Positions 44,429 through 53,347 of a DNA stretch of 64,000 bases are shown in pieces. The notes beneath the pieces are model-generated. The model had not been told where the DNA came from. It ran no database searches and saw only the letters and a list, made by a program, of their open reading frames with translations. Origin of the DNA: Streptomyces canus (lineage in GTDB: Bacteria; Actinomycetota; Actinomycetes; Streptomycetales; Streptomycetaceae); contig NZ_KQ948663.1 in assembly GCF_001514145.1 (NCBI RefSeq), positions 382,482 to 446,481 of the forward strand, in the 5' to 3' direction. A program made the position numbers and the translations under genes. Numbering within the stretch: the first letter of the stretch is position 1; every line of letters begins with the position of its first letter.

Positions 44429-44772
44429 CGGTGTCTCCTCGTGGGGGAGAGGGGAACGCCAGCCGATTGGCATGAACGCGGAAAAGCGTTGGCCGGAACA
44501 GTAGGAGGACTAGACCACCGCGTCAATGGTTCGGACCAATCCGGGGCCGTTTTCTGGCCGCCTGTCAGCGCCCTGGGCTATCTTGAAGTAAGCGGTCGTT
44601 AACCAGTGACCGGGTGTCTCCGATCGGGCATACTCACAGGACGCAGCCGCTGGTCAGCAGCTTCCGTGACCCGGGAGACGCGAGCAGCGACCGGCGTCCA
44701 GTGATACCGGCGGAGCCGTCCCACCCCACGGCGTGCGTCCGTCAGCGCCCTAACAGGGAGGAGAGCGTCGCC
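44429..44772. other. Intergenic region between chitinase and acyl-CoA dehydrogenase genes
   Basis: 344 bp without a gene, containing the chitinase promoter (44498-44526) and the divergent leader of the dehydrogenase. An imperfect CGGTC-N10-GACCG around a GTTAAC core near 44593-44614 could be a regulator site for the dehydrogenase. No other feature is seen. Confidence 0.5.
44498..44526 (-). promoter_or_regulatory. Chitinase promoter with DasR-type element in its spacer
   Basis: Minus strand: TTGACG (44521-44526), 17-bp spacer, TACTGT (44498-44503). The spacer contains TGGTCTAGTCC, one mismatch in eleven from DasR half-site sequence TGGTCTAGACC. DasR, a GntR repressor released by glucosamine-6-phosphate, is the known controller of Streptomyces chitinases. 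Confidence 0.8.
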
Positions 44773-45945
44773 ATGCCCGACCGCGCCCCGCAGCCGGTGG
44801 ACCGGCAATTGCCCACGGACGAGGCCCGGGATCTGATCTCGCTCGTCCGCGACATCGCGCAGCACGAGATCGCCCCGAAGGCGGCCGAGGAGGAAGGCGC
44901 CGGGCACTTCCCGCGCGAGGTCTTCACCCTGCTCTCCCGGACCGGCCTGCTCGGTCTGCCGTACGCCTGCGAACACGGCGGCGCCGACCAGCCGTACGAG
45001 GTCTACCTCCAGGTCCTCGAAGAACTCGCCGCCGCCCGCCTCACCGTCGGCCTCGGTGTCAGCGTGCACACCCTCTCCTCCTACGCGCTCGCCACCTACG
45101 GCACCAAGGAACAGCGGGTCGAGCACCTGCCCGCGATGCTCGGCGGCGGACTGCTCGGCGCCTACTGCCTCTCCGAGCCCTCGTCCGGTTCGGACGCGGC
45201 CTCGCTGCGCACCAGGGCGGTCCGGGACGGCGAAGACTGGGTGATCACCGGCACCAAGGCCTGGATCACGCACGGCGGCGTCGCCGACTTCTACACGGTC
45301 ATGGCGCGCACCGGTGAGGAGGGGCCGCGCGGGATCACCGCGTTCCTGGTGCCGGCCGACGCGGAGGGTGTGAGCGCCGCGGCGCCGGAGAAGAAGATGG
45401 GCATGAAGGGCTCGCCCACCGCCCAGGTCCACTTCGACGGTGTGCGGGTCCCGGACTCCCGGCGCATCGGCGACGAGGGGCAGGGCTTCGCGATCGCCTT
45501 GTCCGCGCTCGACTCGGGGCGGCTCGGCATCGCGGCCTGCGCGATCGGCGTGGCTCAGGCGGCCCTCGACGAGGCGGTGGGCTATGCCACCGGGCGGCAG
45601 CAGTTCGGGCGGCCCATCGCCGACTTCCAGGGGCTGCGCTTCATGCTCGCCGACATGGCGACCCAGATCGAGGCGGGCCGGGCCCTGTACCTCGCGGCGG
45701 CGCGGCTGCGCGACGCCGGACGGCCCTTCGCCAAGCAGGCGGCCATGGCCAAACTGCACTGCACCGACACCGCGATGAAGGTCACCGTCGACGCCGTCCA
45801 GGTGCTCGGCGGCTATGGCTACACCGCGGACTTCCCGGCCGAGCGGTACATGCGCGAGGCCAAGGTCCTGCAGATCGTCGAGGGCACCAACCAGATCCAG
45901 CGGATGGTCATCGCCCGTCACCTGGCAGGTCCGGAGACCCGCTGA
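44773..45945 (+). CDS. Acyl-CoA dehydrogenase
   Basis: 390 aa, standard length. The N-terminal helical domain, then LSEPSSGSDAASLRTRA (FAD/substrate loop, about 128-145) and TGTKAWITHGG; C-terminal QVLGGYGYTADFPAERYMREAKVLQIVEGTNQIQR carries the catalytic Glu. ATG 44773 has GGGAGGAG upstream. It forms 2-enoyl-CoA from acyl-CoA in beta-oxidation or branched-chain amino-acid degradation; chain specificity is unknown. A phosphotransferase of the ACAD11 type lies two genes on. Confidence 0.95.
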   Translation: MPDRAPQPVDRQLPTDEARDLISLVRDIAQHEIAPKAAEEEGAGHFPREVFTLLSRTGLLGLPYACEHGGADQPYEVYLQVLEELAAARLTVGLGVSVHTLSSYALATYGTKEQRVEHLPAMLGGGLLGAYCLSEPSSGSDAASLRTRAVRDGEDWVITGTKAWITHGGVADFYTVMARTGEEGPRGITAFLVPADAEGVSAAAPEKKMGMKGSPTAQVHFDGVRVPDSRRIGDEGQGFAIALSALDSGRLGIAACAIGVAQAALDEAVGYATGRQQFGRPIADFQGLRFMLADMATQIEAGRALYLAAARLRDAGRPFAKQAAMAKLHCTDTAMKVTVDAVQVLGGYGYTADFPAERYMREAKVLQIVEGTNQIQRMVIARHLAGPETR

Positions 45946-46144
45946 ACTGACCCGGTCTGACCTGCGGCGCCGCGAGCCGGACCCACTCCGGGTCGTGGCG
46001 TCCCGGAAGGGTCCGGCCTCGGTTGGCCCAGGTGCGCATCAGGTCACGGTAGATGGGCGGGTCCTGGGGCGGCGGCGGGGCCGGACGGAAGGCGGACGGA
46101 GCCGACGGAACCGATTCTGCGACCGGTGCATACGTACGGGTCAT
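45908..46144 (-). CDS. Small protein with an RTLPGRxDPEW motif
   Basis: 78 aa. The core PIYRDLMRTWANRGRTLPGR followed by HDPEW matches a short module (Y..L...W...GRT(V/L)PGR.D.EW) that recurs in small Streptomyces proteins. The N-terminus is Pro-rich. It overlaps the 3' end of the acyl-CoA dehydrogenase gene by 38 bp. No SD precedes the ATG. Function unknown. Confidence 0.55.
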   Translation of the reverse strand: MTRTYAPVAESVPSAPSAFRPAPPPPQDPPIYRDLMRTWANRGRTLPGRHDPEWVRLAAPQVRPGQFSGSPDLPGDGR

Positions 46145-46282
46145 ACCGGGGCAACGCGGAAGCCGGTGGCCGGGTCACCGCTCCCCGCAATCGAGAGTGA
46201 GTTCGCGGACGTCCGGCCGGACATCTGGCCAGTCACAGCGGTCTGACATACCGTCAGCCAACTGCCGACAGGGAGGTTGGCC

Positions 46283-47395
46283 ATGACCGACGACCGCCCC
46301 GTACCGCTCGACGAGTACCCCGTGCACCAGGTGCCCCTGTCCATGAAGTACGTCGCGACGGGGGACCGCAACGCCTACGACCGCTGCATCTTCCATGTCC
46401 TCGACCACGAGGGACGCGCCCTGCTGATCCTCGGGCTCGGTGTGTACCCCAACCTCGGGGTGATCGACGCCTACGCGACCCTGCGCCTCGGCGACACCCT
46501 GCACGCGGTGCGCGCCTCGGACGCCCTGCGGGACGACTCACGGACGAACCTCGGCGTCGGCCCGCTGCGCATCCTCGTCGAACGCCCCCTGCGCGACTTC
46601 GTGCTGAGCTGCGCGGCGGCTCCCGACGACCCGGACGGACTGTCGTACGAGATCACCTGGAGCGCCGACTTCCCGGCCCTCTGGGAACCGCACCACCTCC
46701 AGCGCCGGGGCGGCCGGCTCACCCTGGAGGGAAGGCGTTTCGCGCAGGCCGGTCACTGCGACGGCTGGATCCGGGTGGGCGGGCGCGAGCTGCGCGTGCG
46801 GGGCTGGACCGGGACCCGGGACCGCAGCTGGGGTGTGCGGCCGGTGCCGGGGGAGGAGGGCGGTCGGCTCGCCGAGGAGCATCCGACCGCGGGCTTTCAC
46901 TGGATCTGGTGTCCGGTCCGCTTCGAGGACCGCTTCCTCATGGTCATCGTCCAGGAGGACGCCGACGGCCACCGCTCGCTCAACGACGCGACACTGGTCC
47001 GCCCGGGCCACCGCGATCGCCAACTCGGCTGGCCCCAGCCCGAGATCACCTACCGCCCCGGCACCCGCCACCCGGAACGCGCCCTAGTCCACCTCGGTGA
47101 CATCCGCAAGCCCATGGAACTGGAGGTGGAGGTCCTCACCTCCTCACCGCTGGCGCTCGGCGCCGGCTACCCGCCTGCCGACGACTGGCAGCACGGCACC
47201 TGGCAGGGCCGCGACTGGACCGACCGCCGCACCTACGACCTCGCCGAGCCACACCCGCCGGCCGCGTTCGGCGTCACCGACCACGCGGCCCGTTTCCGGC
47301 TGGACGGCCGGATCGGCCACGGCATCTTCGAGCACGGATCATTCGGACGGCACGACCCGAGCGGCTTCACCGGCTTCGACTCGGTGGCTCCGTGA
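46283..47395 (+). CDS. CrtC/lipocalin-like protein of unknown function
   Basis: 370 aa, beta-rich, no signal peptide or membrane helix. WTGTRDRSWGVRP and GFHWIWCPVRFEDRFLMVIVQED point to the hydroxyneurosporene-synthase-like (DUF7064/7065) fold. GGGAGG precedes the ATG by eight bases. The phosphotransferase gene follows 30 bp later, so they form an operon. Role in lipid or steroid metabolism is inference from similar neighbourhoods. Confidence 0.65.
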   Translation: MTDDRPVPLDEYPVHQVPLSMKYVATGDRNAYDRCIFHVLDHEGRALLILGLGVYPNLGVIDAYATLRLGDTLHAVRASDALRDDSRTNLGVGPLRILVERPLRDFVLSCAAAPDDPDGLSYEITWSADFPALWEPHHLQRRGGRLTLEGRRFAQAGHCDGWIRVGGRELRVRGWTGTRDRSWGVRPVPGEEGGRLAEEHPTAGFHWIWCPVRFEDRFLMVIVQEDADGHRSLNDATLVRPGHRDRQLGWPQPEITYRPGTRHPERALVHLGDIRKPMELEVEVLTSSPLALGAGYPPADDWQHGTWQGRDWTDRRTYDLAEPHPPAAFGVTDHAARFRLDGRIGHGIFEHGSFGRHDPSGFTGFDSVAP

Positions 47396-47425
47396 GGCAG
47401 TCCCGGAGACAAGGGAGTTGACGAC

Positions 47426-48520
47426 GTGGCCACGGCACCCCGCCCCCGCACCACCACCCGCGACCCGGAGGAGCTGGCCCACCGCCTCACCGCCTGGCTC
47501 GGCACCCGCGTGCCCGGCGCGAAGGCCGTCGGTGTGACGGTCCCCGCCTCGAACGGCTTGTCCAGCGAAACCCTGCTCTTCGACATCGAGCACCCCGAAC
47601 CGCCCCTGCGTTCCTGCGCGTTGAGGCTCGCAGCGGATCCGTCGGCGTACACGGTCTTCCCGGTCTACGACATGGTCCGCCAGTACCGCACGATGGAAGT
47701 GGTGGGCCGTTTCTCGGACCTCCCCGTCCCGAAGGCGCAGTGGCTGGAGGAGGACCCGGGCCCGCTCGGCGCACCCTTCTTCGTCATGGAACGCGTGCGG
47801 GGGCGCGTACCGCCGGATGTCATGCCCTACACCTACGAGGGAAACTGGCTGCACTCCGCCGGCGACACTGAGCGCGAGCACCTCGAGGCCGCCACCGTCG
47901 GGCTGTTGGCACGCCTTCACGACCAAGTCCCCGCGCGAGAAGCGGCGTTCCTGGAACTGCCCGGCGAAGGCGACGCGCTGCGCCGCCATGTCACCGCCCA
48001 ACGCGCGTACTACGACTGGGTGGTGGACGGACTAGCCCGCTCACCCCTCATCGAAGAGGCCTTCGACCGGCTGGAGCAGCTGTGGCCGCCCGACCCGGGC
48101 CCACCCGTCCTCAACTGGGGCGACGCACGCATCGGAAACGTGATCTACGACGGCTTCGACCCGGTCGCCGTCCTGGACTGGGAGATGGCGGCCCTGGCCC
48201 CGCGCGAGGTCGACCTCGGCTGGACCGTCTATCTGCACCGCTTCTTCCAGGACCTGACGGTCGCCTTCGGCCAGCGCGGACTGCCCGACTTCCTGCGCCG
48301 CGACCGGGTGGAGGCCCGCTATGCCCGGCTCACCGGCCACACACCGCGCGACATGGACTTCTTCACGCTGTACGCCGCGCTGCGGCACGCGATCGTCATG
48401 CTGCGCATTGCTTATCGCCAGGCGTTCTTCGGCGAGGTGGACGTCCCGGCGGACCCGGACACACTGATCCTGCACCACGGCAGCCTGCGCGCCATGGTGC
48501 AGGGCAGCTACTGGGACTGA
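47426..48520 (+). CDS. APH-family phosphotransferase, ACAD11-like
   Basis: 364 aa protein-kinase-like fold. The nucleotide loop region is near 35-60 (SNGLSSETLLFDI), the catalytic loop is NWGDARIGNVIYD (Asp and Asn kept) and the DFG-equivalent is VLDWEMAAL. This subfamily resembles the kinase domain fused to ACAD11, which phosphorylates 4-hydroxyacyl-CoAs. An acyl-CoA dehydrogenase is close by. GTG 47426 follows GGGAG. It is less likely to be an antibiotic kinase. Confidence 0.8.
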   Translation: MATAPRPRTTTRDPEELAHRLTAWLGTRVPGAKAVGVTVPASNGLSSETLLFDIEHPEPPLRSCALRLAADPSAYTVFPVYDMVRQYRTMEVVGRFSDLPVPKAQWLEEDPGPLGAPFFVMERVRGRVPPDVMPYTYEGNWLHSAGDTEREHLEAATVGLLARLHDQVPAREAAFLELPGEGDALRRHVTAQRAYYDWVVDGLARSPLIEEAFDRLEQLWPPDPGPPVLNWGDARIGNVIYDGFDPVAVLDWEMAALAPREVDLGWTVYLHRFFQDLTVAFGQRGLPDFLRRDRVEARYARLTGHTPRDMDFFTLYAALRHAIVMLRIAYRQAFFGEVDVPADPDTLILHHGSLRAMVQGSYWD

Positions 48521-48530
48521 GCGAGAGGGC

Positions 48531-48965
48531 TCAGGCGGCCTGACGGCGCATCACCGGCACCCGCATGGGGCGCGAACCCGGGCCACCGACGTGCGAGAAC
48601 GGCTGGGTCCGCCAGTCGAGTCCCTGAGGGAGCGTCAACAGGAGGGCGGTGTGCTGCTCCTGGGGCTCCGCCGACTCGTCCGCCGACCGGGCCTCGGAGG
48701 CCTTGCGGCCCGTACCGGCGCAGACGGTGAGGCCGAAGGGGTTCCACGGCGAGGCGCACAGCGCGTGCTCCGGCAGCACCTCCTCGTCCGCCAGCAGGGC
48801 GATGGGCTGTGCGCAGTCCGGGCAGATCACCCGGTACATCTCGAAGGTGTCGTACGCGTCGAAGTCGTCGTCGAGAGCGTCGTGTTCGACGCCCTCCGGC
48901 TCGGACTCGACAACCGCCTGGAGGCGCTTGGGCGCGGTACGACCAGGACGCTGAAGACTCTGCAT
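48531..48965 (-). CDS. Hypothetical protein with a zinc-ribbon-like CxxC
   Basis: 144 aa. The centre, VICPDCAQPIALLADEEVLPEHALC, has a CxxC knuckle and a distant Cys pair (C50-C53, C72, C84 approximately). The N-terminus is acidic and disordered; the C-terminus has LPQGLDWRTQPF. It is convergent with the phosphotransferase gene. No known function; a Streptomyces-type conserved small protein. Confidence 0.7.
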   Translation of the reverse strand: MQSLQRPGRTAPKRLQAVVESEPEGVEHDALDDDFDAYDTFEMYRVICPDCAQPIALLADEEVLPEHALCASPWNPFGLTVCAGTGRKASEARSADESAEPQEQHTALLLTLPQGLDWRTQPFSHVGGPGSRPMRVPVMRRQAA

Positions 48966-49220
48966 TGGGTTCTCCCCCTCGGACTGGGCCGTGAAGGCGC
49001 TGCGGCCTCGACCACAGCAAGCACTTCCCGTCCCGTCATCGCGGTAATCACGAGAACATCACGGAGGCCGTTCGGTGGGTGTGGCCTTCGTCACATGCCG
49101 CTCGCAGATGCCTGTGGCGGTCGCTTTGTCCCCTCAGGCGGCTCACAGGCGCCTCTCGGTCACATCACGAACCGGGCATGACCTGGGGCGCTCAGCTATC
49201 CGAGGAGATCAGGCGCACTG

Positions 49221-49226
49221 TAGGTT
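49221..49226 (+). promoter_or_regulatory. -10 element for a leaderless Lrp mRNA
   Basis: TAGGTT fits TANNNT and ends eight bases before ATG 49235, with no SD. The spacing implies transcription starting at or next to the ATG. Confidence 0.5.
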
Positions 49227-49234
49227 CTTGCGCC

Positions 49235-49675
49235 ATGGAGGAGCTGGACCGACAAATCGTGCAGCTGCTCGTCAAGGACGGGCGGATGAGTTACACGGAC
49301 CTGGGCAAGGCCACGGGCCTGTCCACCTCGGCCGTGCACCAGCGGGTGCGACGGCTGGAGCAGCGTGGTGTCATCCGCGGGTACGCCGCGGTGGTCGACC
49401 CCGAGGCGGTGGGCCTGCCCATGACCGCCTTCATCTCGGTGAAACCGTTCGACCCCAGCGCCCCCGACGACATCGCGGACCGCCTTGCCGGTGTCCCCGA
49501 GATCGAGGCGTGTCACAGCGTGGCGGGCGACGAGAACTACATCCTGAAGGTTCGCGTGGCGACCCCGCACGAACTGGAGGAGCTGCTGGCGAGGCTCAGG
49601 AGCCTGGCGGGGGTCTCGACGCGTACGACGGTGGTCCTGTCGACCCCGTACGAGGCAAGGCCACCGCGCATCTGA
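49235..49675 (+). CDS. Lrp/AsnC-family transcriptional regulator
   Basis: 146 aa. The AsnC HTH at about 3-55 (DRQIVQLLVKDGRMSYTDLGKATGLSTSAVHQRV) and the RAM domain at about 65-140 (GDENYILKVRV). ATG 49235 is chosen because the family sequence starts there. Leaderless expression is probable. The nearest downstream gene is an amidohydrolase, a plausible target. Confidence 0.93.
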   Translation: MEELDRQIVQLLVKDGRMSYTDLGKATGLSTSAVHQRVRRLEQRGVIRGYAAVVDPEAVGLPMTAFISVKPFDPSAPDDIADRLAGVPEIEACHSVAGDENYILKVRVATPHELEELLARLRSLAGVSTRTTVVLSTPYEARPPRI

Positions 49676-49738
49676 ACGAAGGGGGGACCGCGTCCACCCG
49701 CGCTCCGACGGCGTGCGGCCCCCTGCGAAACTGTCCCC

Positions 49739-51334
49739 ATGAGCGAACCGAAGACCGTCCTCCTCCGCCGCGGCGAGGTCCACAGCCCCGCCGACCCGTT
49801 CGCGACAGCGATGGTCGTGGAGCGAGGGCAGGTCGCCTGGGTCGGTTCGGAAGGGGCCGCCGACGCCTTCGCGGACGGCGTCGACGAGATCGTCGACCTG
49901 GACGGCGCCCTGGTCACCCCCGCGTTCACCGACGCCCACGTCCACACCACCGCCACGGGCCTCGCCCTGACCGGCCTCGACCTCACCGGCGCCTCCTCCC
50001 TGGACGCGGCCCTGACGCTCGTACGGGACTTCGCGGCCGCCCGCCCGAACGACCGCGTCCTGCTCGGTCACGGCTGGGACGCCGCCCGCTGGCCCGGCGG
50101 ACGCCCGCCCACGCGCGCGGAGCTCGACGAGGCGACAGGTGGCCGCCCGCTGTATCTGAGCCGCATCGACGTCCATTCGGCGGTCGTGACGACGGCACTC
50201 CTCGACATGACGTCCCTGGGGCTCCTGGACGGCCCTCTCACGGCCGACGCCCACCATGCCGTGCGCGCCACGGCACTCGGCTCCGTCACGTCCGCCCAGC
50301 GCACCGAGGCGCAGCGCGCCGCCCTCGCCCACGCCGCCTCCCTGGGCATCGGCACGCTTCACGAATGCGCAGGCCCCGAGATCTCCTCCGAGGACGACTT
50401 CACCGGGCTGCTGAGGCTCGCGAGCCAGGAGCCGGTCCCGAGGGTGGTCGGCTACTGGGCCGAGTGGGCCGATGAAGGCGTTGCCAAGGCGCGGCAGCTC
50501 GGTGCGCTGGGCGCCGCCGGAGACCTTTTCGTCGACGGCGCCCTCGGTTCCCACACGGCGTGCCTGCACGAGCCTTATGCCGACGCCGACCACACCGGGA
50601 TCGCCTACCTGGACGCCGCCGCTGTGGCCGACCATGTCACCGCCTGCACCGAGGCGGGCCTGCAGGCAGGCTTCCACGCGATCGGCGACGCGGCGGTGGG
50701 CGCCGTGGTCGATGGCGTCCGCGCCGCCGCGGAGAAGCTCGGACTCGCCCGCGTCCGTGCCGCCCGGCACCGCGTCGAGCATGTCGAGATGCTCACCCCC
50801 GAGGCCGTCGCCGCCTTCGCCGAGCTCGGTCTGACCGCGTCCGTCCAGCCCGCCTTCGACGCCCTGTGGGGCGGCGAGGACGGCATGTACGCCCGGCGCC
50901 TGGGCCGGGAGCGGGCGAGCCGTCTGAACCCCTTCGCGGCCCTCCTGCGCGCCGGCGTCCCGCTTGCCTTCGGCTCCGACAGCCCCGTCACCCCGCTCGA
51001 CCCGTGGGGCACGCTCCGCGCGGCCGCCTTCCACCGCACCCCCGGGCACCGCGTCTCCGTACGCGCCGCCTTCACCGCGCACACCCGCGGCGGCTGGCGG
51101 GCGATCGGCCGGGACGACGCGGGAGTCCTGGTGCCCGGCGCCCCCGCGGACTACGCGGTGTGGCGCACCGAGGAACTGGTCGTGCAGGCCCCCGACGACC
51201 GGGTCGCCCGCTGGTCCACCGACCCCCGCTCCGGCACCCCCGGTCTGCCCGACCTGACGCCGGGCCGTGACCTGCCCGTCTGCCTGCGGACCGTGGTCGG
51301 CGGACGGACGGTCTTCGTACGGCCGGGCGAGTGA
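49739..51334 (+). CDS. YtcJ-like metal-dependent amidohydrolase
   Basis: 531 aa. The metal-binding HxH is in FTDAHVHTT (about 65-73). FHAIGDAAV, HRVEHVEML and FGSDSPVTPLDPW supply later metal/catalytic residues, as in the YtcJ/N-substituted formamide deformylase group. TIM-barrel with a flanking beta-sandwich. Substrate unknown, probably an amide or cyclic imide. No membrane segment. Confidence 0.88.
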   Translation: MSEPKTVLLRRGEVHSPADPFATAMVVERGQVAWVGSEGAADAFADGVDEIVDLDGALVTPAFTDAHVHTTATGLALTGLDLTGASSLDAALTLVRDFAAARPNDRVLLGHGWDAARWPGGRPPTRAELDEATGGRPLYLSRIDVHSAVVTTALLDMTSLGLLDGPLTADAHHAVRATALGSVTSAQRTEAQRAALAHAASLGIGTLHECAGPEISSEDDFTGLLRLASQEPVPRVVGYWAEWADEGVAKARQLGALGAAGDLFVDGALGSHTACLHEPYADADHTGIAYLDAAAVADHVTACTEAGLQAGFHAIGDAAVGAVVDGVRAAAEKLGLARVRAARHRVEHVEMLTPEAVAAFAELGLTASVQPAFDALWGGEDGMYARRLGRERASRLNPFAALLRAGVPLAFGSDSPVTPLDPWGTLRAAAFHRTPGHRVSVRAAFTAHTRGGWRAIGRDDAGVLVPGAPADYAVWRTEELVVQAPDDRVARWSTDPRSGTPGLPDLTPGRDLPVCLRTVVGGRTVFVRPGE

Positions 51335-51884
51335 TCTCCGGGGGTGGCGCGGCACGGATCGCCCTCCGCCGCGCTGTCGCGCGACCTGCGCATCCTCCGC
51401 TCTGACCAGGGCTTTGGCGACAGACGTGCAGGTCAAACGACTGTTGACAGCCGACGGCAGGGGGCCGGTAGGTTCGGCCGGGTCCACCACCGGACGCCCG
51501 ACCGGGGAATCTCCGCCCAGTCGTCGCAGCGCCGCTGGGTCAGGGACGGTGTGCCGCACCGGAACACCGCCACTGGGAGCCAGGCCCAGCGCTCGCGCCA
51601 CGACGAGGGACGTTCCGTCCGGCCGGGGAGGTGTGACCCGGGTGGGGCCCGGGCGCTCAGTAGACAACGGCTTTCGGTCGACCCGCAGCCAGCGGGCCCC
51701 AGGTCGGCCCGAAGGGCGCCGGGCCCCCATCCGCAGCAAGGGCGGCGACTCCGCCATGATGGCCGAAACTATGAGTCTTACCCCACTCTTGAGAAAACGA
51801 CACCAGCATACGAACGCCTTGTCACGTCATCGCAGGCCGTGCGCACTATGGTGGACGCCTGCGCAATGACTCGAAGGGGCAGCA
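51335..51884. other. 550-bp gene-free region upstream of ppm1
   Basis: No frame looks protein-like. The last 130 bp, from about 51755, drop in GC (GAAACTATGAGTCTTACCCC, ACTCTTGAGAAAACG) and likely contain the real ppm1 promoter; a TATGGT lies at 51847-51852. A second candidate promoter is at 51444-51474. A long leader or an undescribed small RNA cannot be excluded. Confidence 0.5.
51444..51474 (+). promoter_or_regulatory. Candidate promoter in the ppm1 upstream region
   Basis: TTGACA (51444) and TAGGTT (51469) are close to consensus but separated by 19 bp. If used, it would leave a leader of about 400 bases. Confidence 0.35.
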
Positions 51885-52679
51885 GTGAACGACGGCGACG
51901 GGACCCACACGGGCCAGGAGAGGCGATTCGGCCCGCTCGGCACGGCGTTGGTGATCATTCCGACCTACAACGAGGCGGAGAACATCAAGGCCATCGTCGG
52001 CCGGGTACGCAAGGCCGTCCCGGAGGCGCACGTCCTCGTGGCCGACGACAACAGCCCCGACGGCACCGGCAAGCTCGCCGACGAACTGGCCGTCGAGGAC
52101 GACCACGTCCAGGTGCTGCACCGCAAGGGCAAGGAGGGCCTCGGCGCGGCCTACCTCGCGGGCTTCCACTGGGGCCTGGAGCACGGCTACGGCGTCCTGG
52201 TCGAGATGGACGCCGACGGCTCCCACCAGCCCGAGGAACTGCCCCGCCTGCTGACCGCCCTCAAGAACGCCGACCTGGTCCTCGGCTCCCGCTGGGTGCC
52301 CGGCGGCCGGGTCGTGAACTGGCCCAAGTCCCGCGAGTTCATCTCCCGCGGCGGCAGCCTCTACTCACGCGTGGCCCTCGACCTTCCGCTCCGTGACATC
52401 ACCGGTGGCTACCGCGCCTTCCGCCGGGAGACCCTCGAAGGCCTCGGTCTCGACGACGTCGCCTCCCAGGGCTACTGCTTCCAGGTCGACCTCGCCCGCC
52501 GCGCGGTCAAGGCCGGTTACCACGTCGTCGAGGTGCCGATCACCTTCGTGGAGCGTGAACTCGGTGACTCCAAGATGAGTCGCGACATCCTCGTGGAGGC
52601 CCTGTGGCGGGTCACCACCTGGGGTGTGGGGGAGCGGGTCGGGAGGATCACAGCACGGGGAAAGCGCGCACAGCCGTAG
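51885..52679 (+). CDS. ppm1: Polyprenol-phosphate mannosyltransferase (Ppm1)
   Basis: 264 aa GT2 enzyme. It moves mannose from GDP-mannose to polyprenyl phosphate, the donor for membrane protein O-mannosylation and lipid mannosylation. IIPTYNEAENI, VADDNSPDGT, VEMDADGSHQPEEL (the DxD-type site) and LGSRWVPGG are typical. It lacks the extra C-terminal GtrA or acyltransferase domains found in some homologues. GTG 51885 has AAGGGG five bases upstream. From memory SCO1423 is Ppm1 in S. coelicolor. Confidence 0.92.
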   Translation: MNDGDGTHTGQERRFGPLGTALVIIPTYNEAENIKAIVGRVRKAVPEAHVLVADDNSPDGTGKLADELAVEDDHVQVLHRKGKEGLGAAYLAGFHWGLEHGYGVLVEMDADGSHQPEELPRLLTALKNADLVLGSRWVPGGRVVNWPKSREFISRGGSLYSRVALDLPLRDITGGYRAFRRETLEGLGLDDVASQGYCFQVDLARRAVKAGYHVVEVPITFVERELGDSKMSRDILVEALWRVTTWGVGERVGRITARGKRAQP

Positions 52680-52751
52680 TCCTGCCGCCTCACAGCCGCG
52701 GCTGATCGTCCCCTTATCCCGTGCTGAGCCGCACCCAGGCACACTGGACGT

Positions 52752-53318
52752 ATGACGACAGGCGCTCCGACTCCCACGTACCCCGCCCGGCCCCGCCGCT
52801 CCCGTATGCGCACGTTCCTGCCGCTGGGCCTGGCCGCCTGGCTGGTGCTGGAGATCTGGCTGCTGACCGTGGTCGCGGGCGCGGCGAGCGGTTTCGCGGT
52901 GTTCTTGCTGCTGGTCGCGGGCTTCGTGCTCGGCTCGGTGGTCATCAAGCGGGCCGGCCGCCGCGCCTTCCAGAACCTGAACGAGGCGCTCCAGCGGGGC
53001 GGCGCCCCCTCGAGCTCCGGCAGCAGTGGCAACGGCCTGATGATGCTGGGCGGCCTGCTTCTGATGATCCCGGGCCTGATCTCGGATGCCGTGGGCCTGC
53101 TCCTGCTGATCCCGCCGGTCCAGAAGGCCATCGGCCGGTACGCCGAGCGCACCTTCGACCGCAAGCTGCGCGAGGCCGTTCCGGGCACCCTGGGTGATGC
53201 CTTCCAGCAGGCCCGGATGCAGCGCCCCGACGGCAAGGTGGTCCAGGGCGAGGTCATCGTCCGGGACGAGCCGGGCGACGACACCCCGCATGAGCCACGA
53301 CCGCCGCTCACGCGCTGA
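52752..53318 (+). CDS. fxsA: FxsA family membrane protein
   Basis: 188 aa. Two to three membrane helices at about 22-65 and a later amphipathic region (GGLLLMIPGLISDAVGLLLLIPP, read in shorter pieces) identify FxsA, which in E. coli relieves phage T7 exclusion. The C-terminal tail is charged and ends with HEPRPPLTR. The ATG has no clear SD. A large palindrome follows. Confidence 0.88.
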   Translation: MTTGAPTPTYPARPRRSRMRTFLPLGLAAWLVLEIWLLTVVAGAASGFAVFLLLVAGFVLGSVVIKRAGRRAFQNLNEALQRGGAPSSSGSSGNGLMMLGGLLLMIPGLISDAVGLLLLIPPVQKAIGRYAERTFDRKLREAVPGTLGDAFQQARMQRPDGKVVQGEVIVRDEPGDDTPHEPRPPLTR

Positions 53319-53347
53319 GGCGGCCGCGGGCACCCGCGGGCAGCACA

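Noticed and set aside
47426..48520. Aminoglycoside resistance kinase
   Set aside because: The protein has the APH fold but resembles the ACAD11 kinase group, and the neighbours are fatty-acid-type genes.
49196..51757. 853-codon minus-strand frame opposite Lrp and amidohydrolase genes
   Set aside because: Composition is typical of an antisense shadow (Arg/Gly/Ala rich). Both plus-strand genes have clear domains.
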